DNA of 64,000 nt, from NCBI GenBank assembly GCA_019843655.1, contig JACDQD010000004.1, positions 24,811,872 through 24,875,871 of the forward strand. The letters are read 5' to 3'. The notes below the pieces were generated by a model. It did not search any database. It was given only the letters and a program-made list of their open reading frames with translations, and was not told the DNA's origin. The stretch comes from Lethocerus indicus (taxonomy: Eukaryota; Arthropoda; Insecta; Hemiptera; Belostomatidae). A program made the translations under genes and the position numbers. This document shows, piece by piece, positions 13,710 to 25,010 of this stretch. The first letter of the stretch is position 1; every line of letters begins with the position of its first letter.

Positions 13710-14191
13710 GAAAATTATAGAAAATATTTTGGTTCGCCGCCGTGAGATAAACCCGTCACTTCACCGTGTGAGCTTTGTCACCCTCTTACCAATATAGAAT
13801 TACTTTACATTAAGTATCGTAGACAATATAAAAATGTCGTTTAATACATGCATGCCGGCCCTCGGGCTTCTACACTAACGTTCAGACTAAATATACTTGT
13901 TTTGTGCACAATTTTGGTATGATAGTAGGGAAAGTTACAATGGCCCCTCTTAACGGCGGCGTCTGGTCTACACCGATCAGGCTGGTTCAAGGCTGTCGTA
14001 GTACCTGACATCTATTATGGAAAACATTATTGGGGCCAGAGTGTATTATAGCGTACTTCGTATGTATACACAAGCATCCATAACAGTAACTGGACTGTTG
14101 TACTGGCAGCTTTACTTGAACAGCGCGGCAATACAATTAATTGACGTCATAAATCACTAAATATTTATCGCAAAATGGTTGAACCAAAAAT

Positions 14192-14399
14192 ATGGGTAAA
14201 ATAAATAGGTCGCCTGAAAGAAGAAAAAATCCTGAAGAAGAAAACCTCACCAACCAAAAAAAAATCGTAATGGCCCGAATCGTGATGGACGAAATAAGGA
14301 AGAATTATATTATGTCAGGGAATTCGGAATTGATAAATAATTTATCGATACGAGACTATAGTACTTGTAAACACATTAATAGAGATCAAAAGAGAGCAG
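14192..14399 (+). other. Candidate 5' exon ending at a canonical splice donor (weak)
   Basis: A frame opens at ATG 14,192 (first residues MGKINRSPERRKNPEEENLT), rich in charged residues. It runs about 69 codons to CAG|GTAAGG, with GT at 14,400. The donor matches the metazoan consensus well. The frame would otherwise stay open to 14,440. A second frame opens at ATG 14,437, overlapping the stop of the first. No domain is recognised, and the basic and asparagine-rich make-up is partly what A-rich DNA gives. I see no promoter motif or partner exon that keeps a clean frame. It could be a real short exon, or chance. Confidence 0.15.
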
Positions 14400-14436
14400 G
14401 TAAGGAGATTTTTTTTAATTTAACGATGACAATAAC

Positions 14437-14817
14437 ATGATTACATTATACCGGAACAGTAACACTCCGGGGGATAAGACTGGTGATCTTATATTTGTTG
14501 GTGCTTCGGGGAATTCCACTAATGATTATGTTTGTATTTCGGTAAGCAGTCTTACGTTCGTTGGAAGCTATCAGCTCCAACAGAACATCTATTCAAACTA
14601 TTTCTCTTTGATCCTACACATAATCCTTCCGAAAGTAAATATTTTAACGATTCTGCCGCTACTGACAAGAGTAACGCCGTCTGATAAAATGGAGGATACG
14701 CGGGTGAACTACAGGAAAATTGTGATATTGTATACAAAAGAAGAAGGCGTTAGGGCAGCAAGCGTGAATAAAGGGGGTTATATTAATATTAAGGCGATAC
14801 AACGTCTAAAGCGGTAA
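14437..14817 (+). other. 126-codon open frame, possibly exonic (weak)
   Basis: The frame starts at ATG 14,437 and is one of the longest in the window. It holds a second donor-like site, TTTCG|GTAAGC, with GT at 14,542. Residues before that site (PGDKTGDLIFVGASGNSTND) read like a soluble protein. Residues after it are leucine/isoleucine-rich and less convincing. I recognise no family. Together with the candidate at 14,192-14,399 it makes this the densest exon-like spot in the first third of the window, but its length is still within chance. Confidence 0.15.
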
Positions 14818-14819
14818 GA

Positions 14820-17800
14820 TTGGGAGTGCGAGAAGATGAAAAGGAAATCAATCGTTCCGCTCTCTGAAGCTATTTAGGATGACTGACTCGAAATTCAATA
14901 AAAACACAATATCTAGATATAAGCAAAGAGTTTAAAACGATTTAATTTGTAAAAGATTAGATGGCATGGGCCTTCATGAAGATTCGTTAAAACATATTGG
15001 AGATACAGTCTCTGGGCAGCAATAAATGGAAATCAGTTTGTATGTGAAATTGACTAATTTTTTTGAATACCAAGTTGTTTATTCGTTACACCAACAATAT
15101 ATTTGGTCTACCGCAAACCACTCCCTTATACATACTGCAAGTTGATACTGGGCTCAACGAATATATACCCCCGGGTTATATGTTAGGTATATTCTCGAAA
15201 TAATCAAATGTAACGATCAAAGATAACCGAAAATTGCTGCAAACGTATCACTAGCGCGTGTAATGCGCTCGGGGAAAAAATTGGATTAAGCTTTGATATT
15301 GAGTCTTGGGATGTAATATCTTGAAGTGCAAGCTGATAAAAAAAAACATGAGATCAGAGTAGGAAATGCACTAACATTATTCCGAACGCCACTCCTTGTG
15401 TCTCAATTGTTGGGGACATCCTTCGTAAATATATTACATAATATATTTCTAATAATTATGATATATCCGATTTAATTTTGTGGATTAGAAGGGACTAATT
15501 AAATCTGAACTGTAATCACTCGAAGCGTAGCCAATTATTATTTGTAATTGTAGATATGGAGCATTTCCTTGATATATGTTCCTTGTTAGCGGAACCGAGT
15601 TTTAGAGTTTAAAAGAAATATCTGATAGGGGAAAACTAGGAATATTTTTTCTGAGAGATTTGATTGATCGTAGCGAATTTATATTACAATGCTGTTAAAA
15701 GTACGGGAAGTTACTTTTTAATTTATTTTCATATAAACACATCGACTCCGCAGACCATATTAAAAGACCATTGTGTATTTATAATACATTATTGTAATTA
15801 TTCTCTATATTATGGTTATAGTTGTTTGGAAATAGTGCTGGTAATGTAATGTAAATATAATAAATAATTAGGGGAACGGGAGCCGATACTGGTATGTTTA
15901 GGGCGCAGATGGATGAAGTGTCCGTTGCGCAGTTAGCACTTAATACTGCGCTGCTGAATAAATTCCAGGCTTTTGTTACCTCGCTGTGCACACCGGGCGC
16001 CTGCAGAACATCGGTTATTACGGAGACGACCTTGGCACTGCTCGACGACAGCGGACCGATGTTCCGCTTATATCCTCTTAATACAGAGACCAAACGTCTA
16101 AAACCCACGTCCCCTCATCCTCCTCCTCCTCCTACCCGAGGAGGACTTGCGGGCAAATATTCTATGCCCGTGCGATCGTTCATCAGGTTCTAAAAACTGA
16201 CTTAGTACCACGACCAGTGCTCTTACCGTCCGAACTTGCCCCCCTCGTTACCGACTGCGGCCAACCCTCATACTACCCGCGTTCTCATTTCCGCACTTTC
16301 TCAGTAATCCGTCGTTAGTACTAAGCGACGGAGCACTTCAACAAAAATACATATTCAATATTTATGTTGTTTCTTGTAGCTTCGCCTCTGAATCGGACGT
16401 CTAACGGCATTGGATTTTTGAAGGCGATATTTTCCCGATGAAATATCACTATTTTCGAATGTCCTAAAGAAAAAATGTACAAACACGAGAAAAGACTTGA
16501 GTAGGTAGAATTATTATTACGTAGAATTTTTATTCGCTTCACAAAGTTGAAAAGGTACAACTAGAAGTTTTGTTTTGTCCATTATAAAATTTGTCTGTTA
16601 AATATTTTTTTCTGAATTAATTTAATCCTCGAGTTAAGTGAAAACAAATGTACCGATTTGGTTAGGAATCATGCTATTTCACGCCATACACCTTGAATAT
16701 CTGTTTTCTATTATTAACTAAAAGATTTCACTCTGTTCACTAACCAAAGGGCGAAATCTAAACGAATTCCAATGAATTCACTGGGAGTTATGTGAGCCGC
16801 TCTCGTAATCAATTCAAGCTTGCAATTGAAGCAAGAGACGATTCCGGAAGGAATTTCTTCATTAGAATTCAGTCCGGTTGTTTCTCCAATAACTTATACC
16901 GATTGAAAAGTGCAAACCACCGCTCCCAATACAAGTGGCGAGGTGCCCGTGTATAATGAGGGCAGGTTTGAGAAAATAAATTAAAATTTCGAAGGAATTG
17001 CAAATTCGAACTTTTTAAATCAAATTACCTTCTATTTTAATAGTGTTGGAACAAATGTTGTTAACACTAATCCGGAATTTATTGAAAAAATTGAATTAAG
17101 AGTGTTATCATTGTTGCGCCACCTAGAGGATCATAACGATACTAGTTTCAATTAATAAAGTATCCAATTCATTTATTTTTTGCCACAAAATATTCTGTAA
17201 TAAGAACACAATATATACAGATGTTATATTTGTATATTATTTGTTACAAAATACAAAAGACTCTTAATTAAAACAAACTTTACATGTACACACGTATGTA
17301 CGTGTAAGGTAACAGTTTAATTCCCAGAATACACTCGCGGAAAATAAATGCGTAGCTGCGTACCATTCCGCACGACTTGAAACATGTCCAAACTTCCATA
17401 AACACGTGATTTTGCCGTCATCTACGCCAGCGATACTGCGCTAACGTTCCGGGAATTAAACTGTCTGAACTTCTACACAAACGCCTCTCGGAATGAGTTA
17501 GAATTTTCATTGGGGCCGTTGCGCTAAATTAGAGCGCCGAATTTTCGGGAGTGAGACCTGTCCCTTCCAGAAGGCGAAATTCGTCCAGACCCCTTATCGG
17601 CCGCCTCCTAATATCGCGTTTCGTGGCCTATCGCAGAGACGTGATTTCCAATAAATACACCGCCGCTATTGGAATGCCTCTGGCCGGAAATCAGTGTGCA
17701 ATAGTCGGGCCGGCTCGAACGTCTTTTTATCAGGGATCGATAAGCGGGGACGTAGCAGGCTCCTGCCGGCTCCTCCGCTGTCTCGGCCTAGTTCCCCATT

Positions 17801-17940
17801 AGTCACCTCATCCGAGCAATACGACTTCAGACTTTTAGACTGTTTTTGTCTGATTATCTCTTGTTCGAATAGGCAAGTTTAGACGAACGGGTTTTGTTTC
17901 TGTAAAATAAAATTTATTATTATAGTCGATTCGGTCCTAC
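14820..17940. other. Unannotated stretch
   Basis: No recognisable gene. At 15,779-16,193 both strands are open for about 100 codons. The plus frame ends in a CCT-repeat-derived proline run (about 16,110-16,135), so it is partly low complexity. The minus frame (15,779-16,108) starts at an ATG and reads like mixed protein sequence, but no motif is identifiable. The overlapping opposite-strand frames suggest base composition rather than selection. Confidence 0.5.
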
Positions 17941-17942
17941 GT

Positions 17943-17976
17943 CCTAGATCGGTTTCGGCTTGTCGCCGTCATAAAT
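17943..17976 (-). repeat. Degenerate copy of the GCCGAAACCGGTCTAG element motif
   Basis: The plus strand reads CCTAGATCGGTTTCGGCTTG and then TCGCCGTC, the reverse complement of the conserved block of the 37.2 kb element with several substitutions. No terminal arms are recognisable. It is likely an old insertion. Confidence 0.5.
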
Positions 17977-18561
17977 AGCGCTTCCCCCGCGGTGATTTAC
18001 GCACTAATGTTGACCGCGTTTCGGCCCAGAACATTAATCCACATTACCATAACTCTTGCGATGTTCTGTCCCGCTCGCTGATTTGGTCCCACGCCAGATC
18101 CTATTTTGACTTCTCGCCACTGTCGATAATTAGTGAGGTACCGACGCTTGCCGGTGAAGCATCCCGTCTGCACTGTTCCTAAAATAAATAAAATCAAGTC
18201 GGAATATGCTAAACCCTACAAATGATTGATTACCTTACAAACTTACATAAAAGGAGAAAAATAAAACTCTCCGAATAAATTATGAAGAGAAAGCTTCCCA
18301 GCTTAGGACCAGATCAGGTAGTGGACGGAGATCATTTAGAAGGCATAGACTAGGCATTATGCTTTTAAGTAATTGAATTATTCGGTTTTTTTAATTCTAA
18401 GTAATTATTCATTTCATCAATACGACATTATAGTTGTTTTATGTAGCTTTTACAGGAGATTTATGCAAACTACGTAGCGATATTACAAAAAGGTCGTCAT
18501 TTTTTTGTGTTTATTTAATTTATTTTTGTTTCAATGTCTGTGTGTATGTAGTAGTTTGCAG

Positions 18562-18664
18562 TCAGTCTCCTGTATTGGCCCGTGGCCCTACGGAACATTT
18601 GAGGGTAGCGGCGGAAATACTGAAAGCGTATGATTTAATATTAAATGACCCTGATTCAGGGTAG
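18562..18664 (+). other. Exon-like segment with a stop codon (weak)
   Basis: A T-rich stretch ends in TAGTTTGCAG (possible acceptor at 18,560-18,561). After it about 34 codons are open to TAG at 18,662-18,664, encoding ARGPTEHLRVAAEILKAYDL followed by a short acidic end. The residue mix, with an amphipathic helix-like run, is more protein-like than its surroundings. The upstream part of the same frame is phenylalanine/tyrosine-rich and looks non-coding. No family is recognised and the start is unknown. Confidence 0.13.
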
Positions 18665-19164
18665 AAGTTTTGCGCGGTTAATGAACCGGTACCCGCATAT
18701 CGCTCCGCAATTGCTCCAGTAGGTTCTCATTAGTGGCTCTACTTGCTTGAGAACATAACGGTAAAACAACATACTTTTAATTCGGACGAAATGTTGTAAA
18801 TATTTCAGGTAATGATACATTTTTGAAAAATTCAGTCCCCAATGATCAGTTTCGACATAGCCCTTTCTGACAGGACAGCGATTAATTGCATCATGTGGGT
18901 AAATGTCAAGCTCGCGTGTTTGACCCAAGTGTCGCCATGGCCCATACCTGTTCGGGCTAGTACAATAATAAAGCTTTGGAAGACCGTTCTAATTTGGGAC
19001 CAAGCGTTCTGCACGAAAGAATAACGAGAGCGTTAAATGTTTTTCTCACCGCCAATATCTCATCCTACAATTGTACCTTATGTGGCACCTTCCCGAGTTT
19101 CAAATGATACTACACTGGTAATTGTCGCTGGGATTTTAATCTTGACGATAAAACTCCGCATAAA

Positions 19165-19646
19165 ATTTCCGCACCACACTTTTGCTTTCTCTTTGAATAC
19201 AAATTATTACATATAGATTAACTAGCGCCCCACTCAGTGTGGTGCGGAAATGTACTTAACTAAAGTTCGTTGGGTGCACTCGCACCGATAAACTAGCGCC
19301 CCCTGAGGGTGGTGCGGAAATGTACTTAACTAAAGTTCGTTGGGTACACTTGCACCGATAAACTAGCGCCCCTGAGGGTGGTGCGGAAATTTACTTAACT
19401 AAAGTTCGTTGGGTGCACTCGCACCGATAAACTAGCGCCCCCTGAGGGTGGTGCGGAAATTTACATAACTAAAGTTCGTTGGGTACACTTGCACCGATAA
19501 ACTACCGCCCCCTTGAGGGTGGTGCGGAAATGTACTTAACTAAAGTTCGTTGGGTGCACTCGCACCGATAAACTAGCGCCCCCTGAGGGTGGTGCGGAAA
19601 TGTACTCAACTAAAGTTCGTTGAGGGCACTTGCACCGATTAACTAG
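19165..19646 (+). mobile_element. Foldback core followed by a six-monomer ~70 bp tandem array
   Basis: A perfect 16-base inverted repeat (ATTTCCGCACCACACT at 19,165-19,180, complement at 19,236-19,251) encloses a 55 bp core. Six monomers follow. Their GGTGCGGAAA anchors fall at 19,241, 19,311, 19,380, 19,450, 19,521 and 19,591, so the period is 69-71. Each monomer carries TTAACTAAAGTTCGTTG, a short hairpin of the type GGTGC-loop-GCACC, and AACTAGCGCCCC. The end near 19,646 is abrupt (ATTAACTAG then unique sequence). Monomers match those at 3.5 and 28 kb closely. There is no coding capacity. The layout, a short core with inverted arms plus an internal tandem array, resembles foldback or Helentron-like non-autonomous elements, but no diagnostic ends are seen. 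Confidence 0.85.
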
Positions 19647-19649
19647 GTT

Positions 19650-20400
19650 ACTAAAAATAAACCTTTTTCAATAAATGTTGGATCAACAGGAAAACTTTTA
19701 TGATCGTAAATAGACAATACCAGATAGGTTAAGTCAGAACCTAATAGTTGTGACCAGTTGTGTGATCAAATATATATTTGACCGATAATCCGACAATGAC
19801 TTATCCGACTATAAGTTGTTTTCTATTGAAGAATATATTGCTAAAGTGTTTTGCTCGGAGAGCTCTCTTGCACTGAACTTCATTGAGCCCCTATCTGGGT
19901 TCAAAAATGAACGCCCACCCTACATGTTGCTTACTCAGCTGCTCAGTCAGCGGCTTGGTAGACCGCGTCCTCCGTTCGGAAAAACTGTCCCATGCAGCCT
20001 CCTACGTAAATAACCTTTTATTAGTGAATGCCATTAACTGAAAGGAGCGGTAAAATACAAGTGTCTGCGTACCGCGCGAAGTTTATTTACTTTAGGGAAG
20101 TTTATTGAGCTTTGCTGTCATTGCTTGGTTACCTGAGGAACTAGTGGTATTGCACAGTGAAGTTTTATTTTTGTTATTTATTGCAAAATTAGTAATTATC
20201 AAAAATATTAAAATTGTATACTCGGTTGCATAGGAGCATAAAGGGGACTGGAGCATTAGGCTCATGACCCGGGGAACCCGTCGTGTTTCATGTTTTAATT
20301 TAGATATATTTTCAACATCCTCAATTGAGTTCTACTCAGGGCCATTAGTGTCCTCATTCACAGACTCGTTCACGAATATCTCTGGCATGATTTTCCGCCT
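19650..20400. other. Unannotated stretch
   Basis: This follows the tandem array. A 65-codon frame at 19,816-20,013 begins without ATG and reads FSIEEYIAKVFCSESSLALN near its start. I considered whether it is a worn transposase or helix-turn-helix remnant but can identify no motif. Nothing else stands out. Confidence 0.4.
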
Positions 20401-23180
20401 ATCCTCATTTATTTTGTTCTAAGAAACAAATGTTTCGGCCTCTCATCATGTTCGGCAGTATTAAGTTAGTGATTTGTGAGGTAGCTGTTACACTTTTTCT
20501 GCCATACTGCAAACCGAATATTACTAATCTAATTATATTGCTGTCATTATTACTAAAATGGTGTATCGTGTATATAATGTTAGAGACGTTTCTATGTGGT
20601 GTATTTAAAATGATTATATATGTATTATGTAAAAGGAAAATACGAAGTATATAAATAAAGATTATTAGCAAATTGGGAAAATTTCCCACAGCTGAAGTAT
20701 TTCAGTACGAAGAAACAATAAGAAATCTTGTGTTGAAACATTCATGATTTGCCCAAATGTGTATTTATAATTCGTCCTTAAGTATTTCAACGCCAATCCA
20801 GGTTAGAAATACATCTAGGGTTACTCGATACTTCCGATCAACTGCGCAGCACTGAAACCAGTTTTAGATTTATGCCTCCGATTTCAGTTTTTTTAAATGT
20901 TTAATTGTAAATTGATACGCGACCGTATAACCGATCATTTCGGTTTGTCGTTTACTAATTCCATTAACTTTCTCCGCGACTTCATATATTAATTATGAGG
21001 TTACAAATTCGAGAGTCCGCGCTCTCGACTACTGAGGTGAGAGGTAAGCGGTGTTATACAACTGAAGCTTTTCACCATGTTTCTTGGCGAAGTTTAAAAT
21101 TTATCTTCGGCCGGAAGTTTTCAATAAAACGATGCACCCGGTTCTGCGAAACTTGGCCAGATCTTAATTTATCCTACGACTTGTATTTAATAAAGCGTGC
21201 AGAAGTATCATAAAATGAAAGTCGAGCGAAGGAAGCTGGCGAGCGGTTCTTTTTCTCTTATTGAACAGGCGACGATTTGAAGTGAAAGGAGAAATTCTGT
21301 TTTGAAAAATTCCCTAATTGATTTCGTCCGGTAGTTGCGTCTTATTTCATTTTTTTTAAATGTAGGGCGATCGGACTGAACCTTTTGTAACAGCTCGTCT
21401 AGAACAATTGGTCATATTTCGTCAGTTTCTTCTCGGGACAATTGAATTAATGGAACGGTGTGCCGGCACCACCGCGGTAACGGCCGTCCATACTTAACCC
21501 CGGCCTCTTACGCACGTTTTTCAAAATTAACCTTTGGACGGTGTAACGGGCCGGAAAGTGAAAATTTCCGTTACCAAGATTTTTTCCAAGAATTTTTCAT
21601 ACGTTGGTTGTAATCAGTCTTGCACACATGTTCGAGCGCTATTGATTATTTTGTGATAAGCATCCTTTACTTAGTTACTCATTCGAGGAATTTCTCACAT
21701 TCATTTTCTCCCTAACTTATAAGTCCGAGTCTAAAAAATGAAGCTCGAACAGAGACTAATAGAGTTTAAAATAAAAGTTTACATTTGTTGTCTTGTTAGT
21801 AACTCCCGTTATTACTAACTCGCATAATAATGATATTAATTAAGCGAAACATCTAATTCGTGTGAAAATTACATCAGCGGCAAGATTGCCAGATATCGAT
21901 GAATCTGTGCGAATATTTTAACATTTTATTATTTTAAAAATATATAGAAAGTAAAACAGAGATAACGTTCCCAATTCAATGTTTAATTATTTTGTTTTTG
22001 CATACAAATTGTTTTTTGCTGTAACGACAGAATCTATTTCGGGTGGAATTTTAATAATAAATACGTTTCTGACTGGTCCATGTTTAGAAGCCATAACCGG
22101 TGTACATTTATTTAACATTTACACCACTTCTTGAGCCCATATATGTATAATATACATTTCTAACATACTGTTCATGTATCGTCAACCTAACCTAACTGAA
22201 CAATAATAATTTTATGTAATATTTTTTGTATTTTATGTAATCGTATTGTCGCCGCATATGAAATATTTATAAGAAAATGCATAGGACCTCAAGGAGACCG
22301 CGCAATTCTCAATTGGTGGGAATGAGATTGAACTGAAGGGGACGACAGAGCGTTGAAAACAAAGTAAACCGATTAGTTGCGGGTTAGAGGAGAATCCATA
22401 GTCCGCGGGTACCTGAGACAATTTCCCGGAAGCAACAATAATAATAATAATAATGATAATAGAGACCGCTAATCGGTTTGGCACTTAGCTGAAGACTAAC
22501 TGTAACAACCCAACCCCTTCCAGCCACACCCCGAGAGCAATACTCCGTTCCATTGTTGAAGAAGAACAACAATAGCGGATTGTTGCCGAGATAACTCTTG
22601 ATGCCGCTAAGGGACTTTCCCTTTATAATGTTATACTTCGTTTAAATTAACAACTTTCATTGTTTATTTCGTTTATTTGTTATATAAAATTGTGTTTATT
22701 GGAGTTGATCTCAATGTAAATATTAAAAAAAACAGTTTCAGTAATTTTACCTTCTCATATCTGCTAATTCTTAGTCACAGAAAGTTAAATAACCTTATTA
22801 ATAATAAATACAGTGGTTTTCCAACTTTTGTCTGATCGTGGGCTACGCGGAAAAACCGAAAGATACTAAACAAAAAATAATAACCATACCTGGTTAGTTC
22901 TTCAAGTCACTGAACTCTTTATATCCAAAATCATACTTACAAACCTGCATTTCTCGCCTCAGTTATAAAAAAAGTTTTTTAAAAACTCCGAGTTTTTTCC
23001 AGATCATTTAAATAAAGTGAAATATAAAATAAAATATCCATTTGAAGTCCTCCTGGTCCTGACTCTCTTTTTAGACGGTCTCTCTACCAAACCGCAACGG
23101 TCGAGTAATAAGACAACCACAATATACTTCTGTATTATTTGTGTTTTTACACGACCGTGCGAGGTAATGAATAGGAATTG
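20400..23180. other. Unannotated stretch with one microsatellite
   Basis: Opposite-strand frames at 20,405-20,689 are both hydrophobic and both AT-driven, so neither is supported. The only structured element is the AAT repeat at 22,434-22,461. CCTAACCTAAC at 22,186-22,196 is two units of the insect telomere repeat in isolation and not a telomeric tract. Confidence 0.5.
22434..22461 (+). repeat. (AAT)n microsatellite
   Basis: About nine AAT units with one substitution. It lies inside an open frame on the minus strand, which it makes isoleucine-rich. That frame is therefore an artefact of the repeat. Confidence 0.85.
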
Positions 23181-25010
23181 TCGTTAGATCCAAGGTAGGG
23201 GACAGAAATAAAAACCGGCGTGAAAATGGTGGGAATAGTGGAAAGTAGGGTTTAACCGGGTTAATTGACCCGTTCTAGGATAGACAACACTGGATGACGA
23301 CCGGCCACGGGGGAAAGTCCGGCAGAGTCGCCCATTTAAATTCAAAGTGTCGATCGGAGCGAGGGCACCACTCGACAAAATTGCAGCCGACTCTAAAAAC
23401 AGGTTACTCGGCGTTTGCACGGACTCCGCGTGGACGGCTAATCGCATGCAGATTCTTTTTTCCGCGCACGCCCGCTTATACGCCAACGTCCCCAACGTGG
23501 GCGCCCTTCCCTCAAAACGCGAGCCGCAGGCCGGCGGAAAGCAATCAAGTTTGGATATCTTCGCCCAAAAGCCTGCCGTTTCAGCACGCCGTTTAAACTT
23601 AAAGAACGGTATACGACGCTAACTTCATTTTGAAGCGAGGGAGTGAACCCGGGTGATTAAAGCGAGGGTCGGAAGCACCCCTCAAGCATCTAGGTGAGCC
23701 CCTATTGTTCAGGGTCCTTTCCTTTATTAGATAATTCAGGATTACAAAATGCGGCAGTCTGAAAACGAAATCGCTGGTCACCAATTTTGTAATCATCTGC
23801 TTCTGCTCGTTGATTCGGTCGAACGTTCGATATGTCCAACCTAATTCCAAATTGTTTTCTGTCGGCTAGCGGTCGAGTGTTCGAACAAGTATTAAGTGAG
23901 CGGCAGGCGATGCGATCTACCTGGAATTGGAATACCGAAGACCGGTACGGGATACAAATAATCTGCGTGTCACAACACCGAACGCTGTAGGACACAGATA
24001 TCCCGACAAGGCTGTATCCGATTCGTATCCGGGGCGAGGGACGTTGAAATCGGATATGATACGGCAGGGAGGGACTAAGTCGGACAATAAGGAACAGTCG
24101 GATATCGACGTGAAAAACTGACCGCGGACGGTCGAAGGAACTGGCCCGGGGTAACGGACGAGTGAGGCGATCGCAGATGGAAGCCGCAGTGCCGGAGAGG
24201 GCCGCGAATACAAATCCGGTTTATGCCCGCCTCGGCTTCATCTCATCCAGCGTCGACACTCGTTTACATCGGTTCCACGTCGTCGGGTAATGGTCTTCTC
24301 CGGTGGGGCCCTCGCCGTCCAGTCGCCCCAACTTACATAAATCAGCGACAAATTAACGTTTACGTCCGCGCTACAATCGCGAACGTGCTGCAACACCATA
24401 ACTTATCGTTTAAATCTCGTCCGTTGTACAACTCCTTACGTACAACGTTTATTACGTAAAAAATCTTGCAAACAGTACGGGGCATACAAATTGTATAGTT
24501 TGGAAGTAAAAAATGAAGGATTCATGTTCCGGAATGAAAAAAGAATTGAGCATGAAACACAATTTAATAATAAATGGATGGAAACTTTCCCATAATTTAC
24601 AAAGAATGTCACACGAACTGCCCAGAAATGCATTTGAAAATTCGAATCTAGGAGGTTGTCGTCATCGCTCGTAGTATTCGGTCGCCCGCATAGCGAGTTA
24701 GTTATGCTCAGCCCCATTCTGTTTTTCCACCGTAAGAGGTCCTTTTAAAATTTGGGGGTTGCGGTGATGGTAAGGGCAGGTTGAAATTTTGCCGGTTTAA
24801 AAGTGAGTAGGGACGTGGAGAGGTTCCGGCCGGGGGGGGGGGGCAACTCCCGAATAATTGGCCGGCAATAAATTCGGCCGCGAAATTGACAAGGGCCGGG
24901 GACATATTGGCGCGGAGGAGTTCACCCGGCCCACAATCACCCAAACACAAGGCCGAAATTCGGCCATCCGCTTTGTCCGGTTCAGACCCTCTCCCCTCTC
25001 TTCCAGAGAT
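23180..25010. other. CpG-rich segment with several overlapping open frames
   Basis: The segment is visibly richer in G, C and CpG than its surroundings, and frames of 75-103 codons overlap on both strands (23,184-23,495 minus; 23,294-23,596 and 23,347-23,622 plus; 23,702-24,213 minus). The plus frame at 23,347 reads most like protein (starts MSIGARAPLDKIAADSKNRL), but three frames open together point to composition. It might mark an unmethylated regulatory region or a diverged gene fragment. A run of twelve G lies at 24,832-24,843. No promoter element or domain is identifiable. Confidence 0.4.
24832..24843 (+). repeat. G homopolymer run
   Basis: Twelve consecutive G. Such runs are prone to length error in sequencing and to slippage in the genome, so frames crossing this point (for example the minus frames at 24,708-25,096) cannot be trusted. 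Confidence 0.95.

Noticed and set aside
19241..19646. Regularly spaced repeats that could suggest a CRISPR array
   Set aside because: The whole 70 bp unit repeats, with no unique spacers, in a eukaryote-like context without cas genes.
22186..22196. CCTAACCTAAC, two units of the insect telomere repeat
   Set aside because: Two units are expected by chance and there is no tract.
23184..24213. Cluster of 75-103 codon frames on both strands
   Set aside because: Several frames are open at once in CpG-rich DNA, so stop codons are simply rarer. No frame is preferred.
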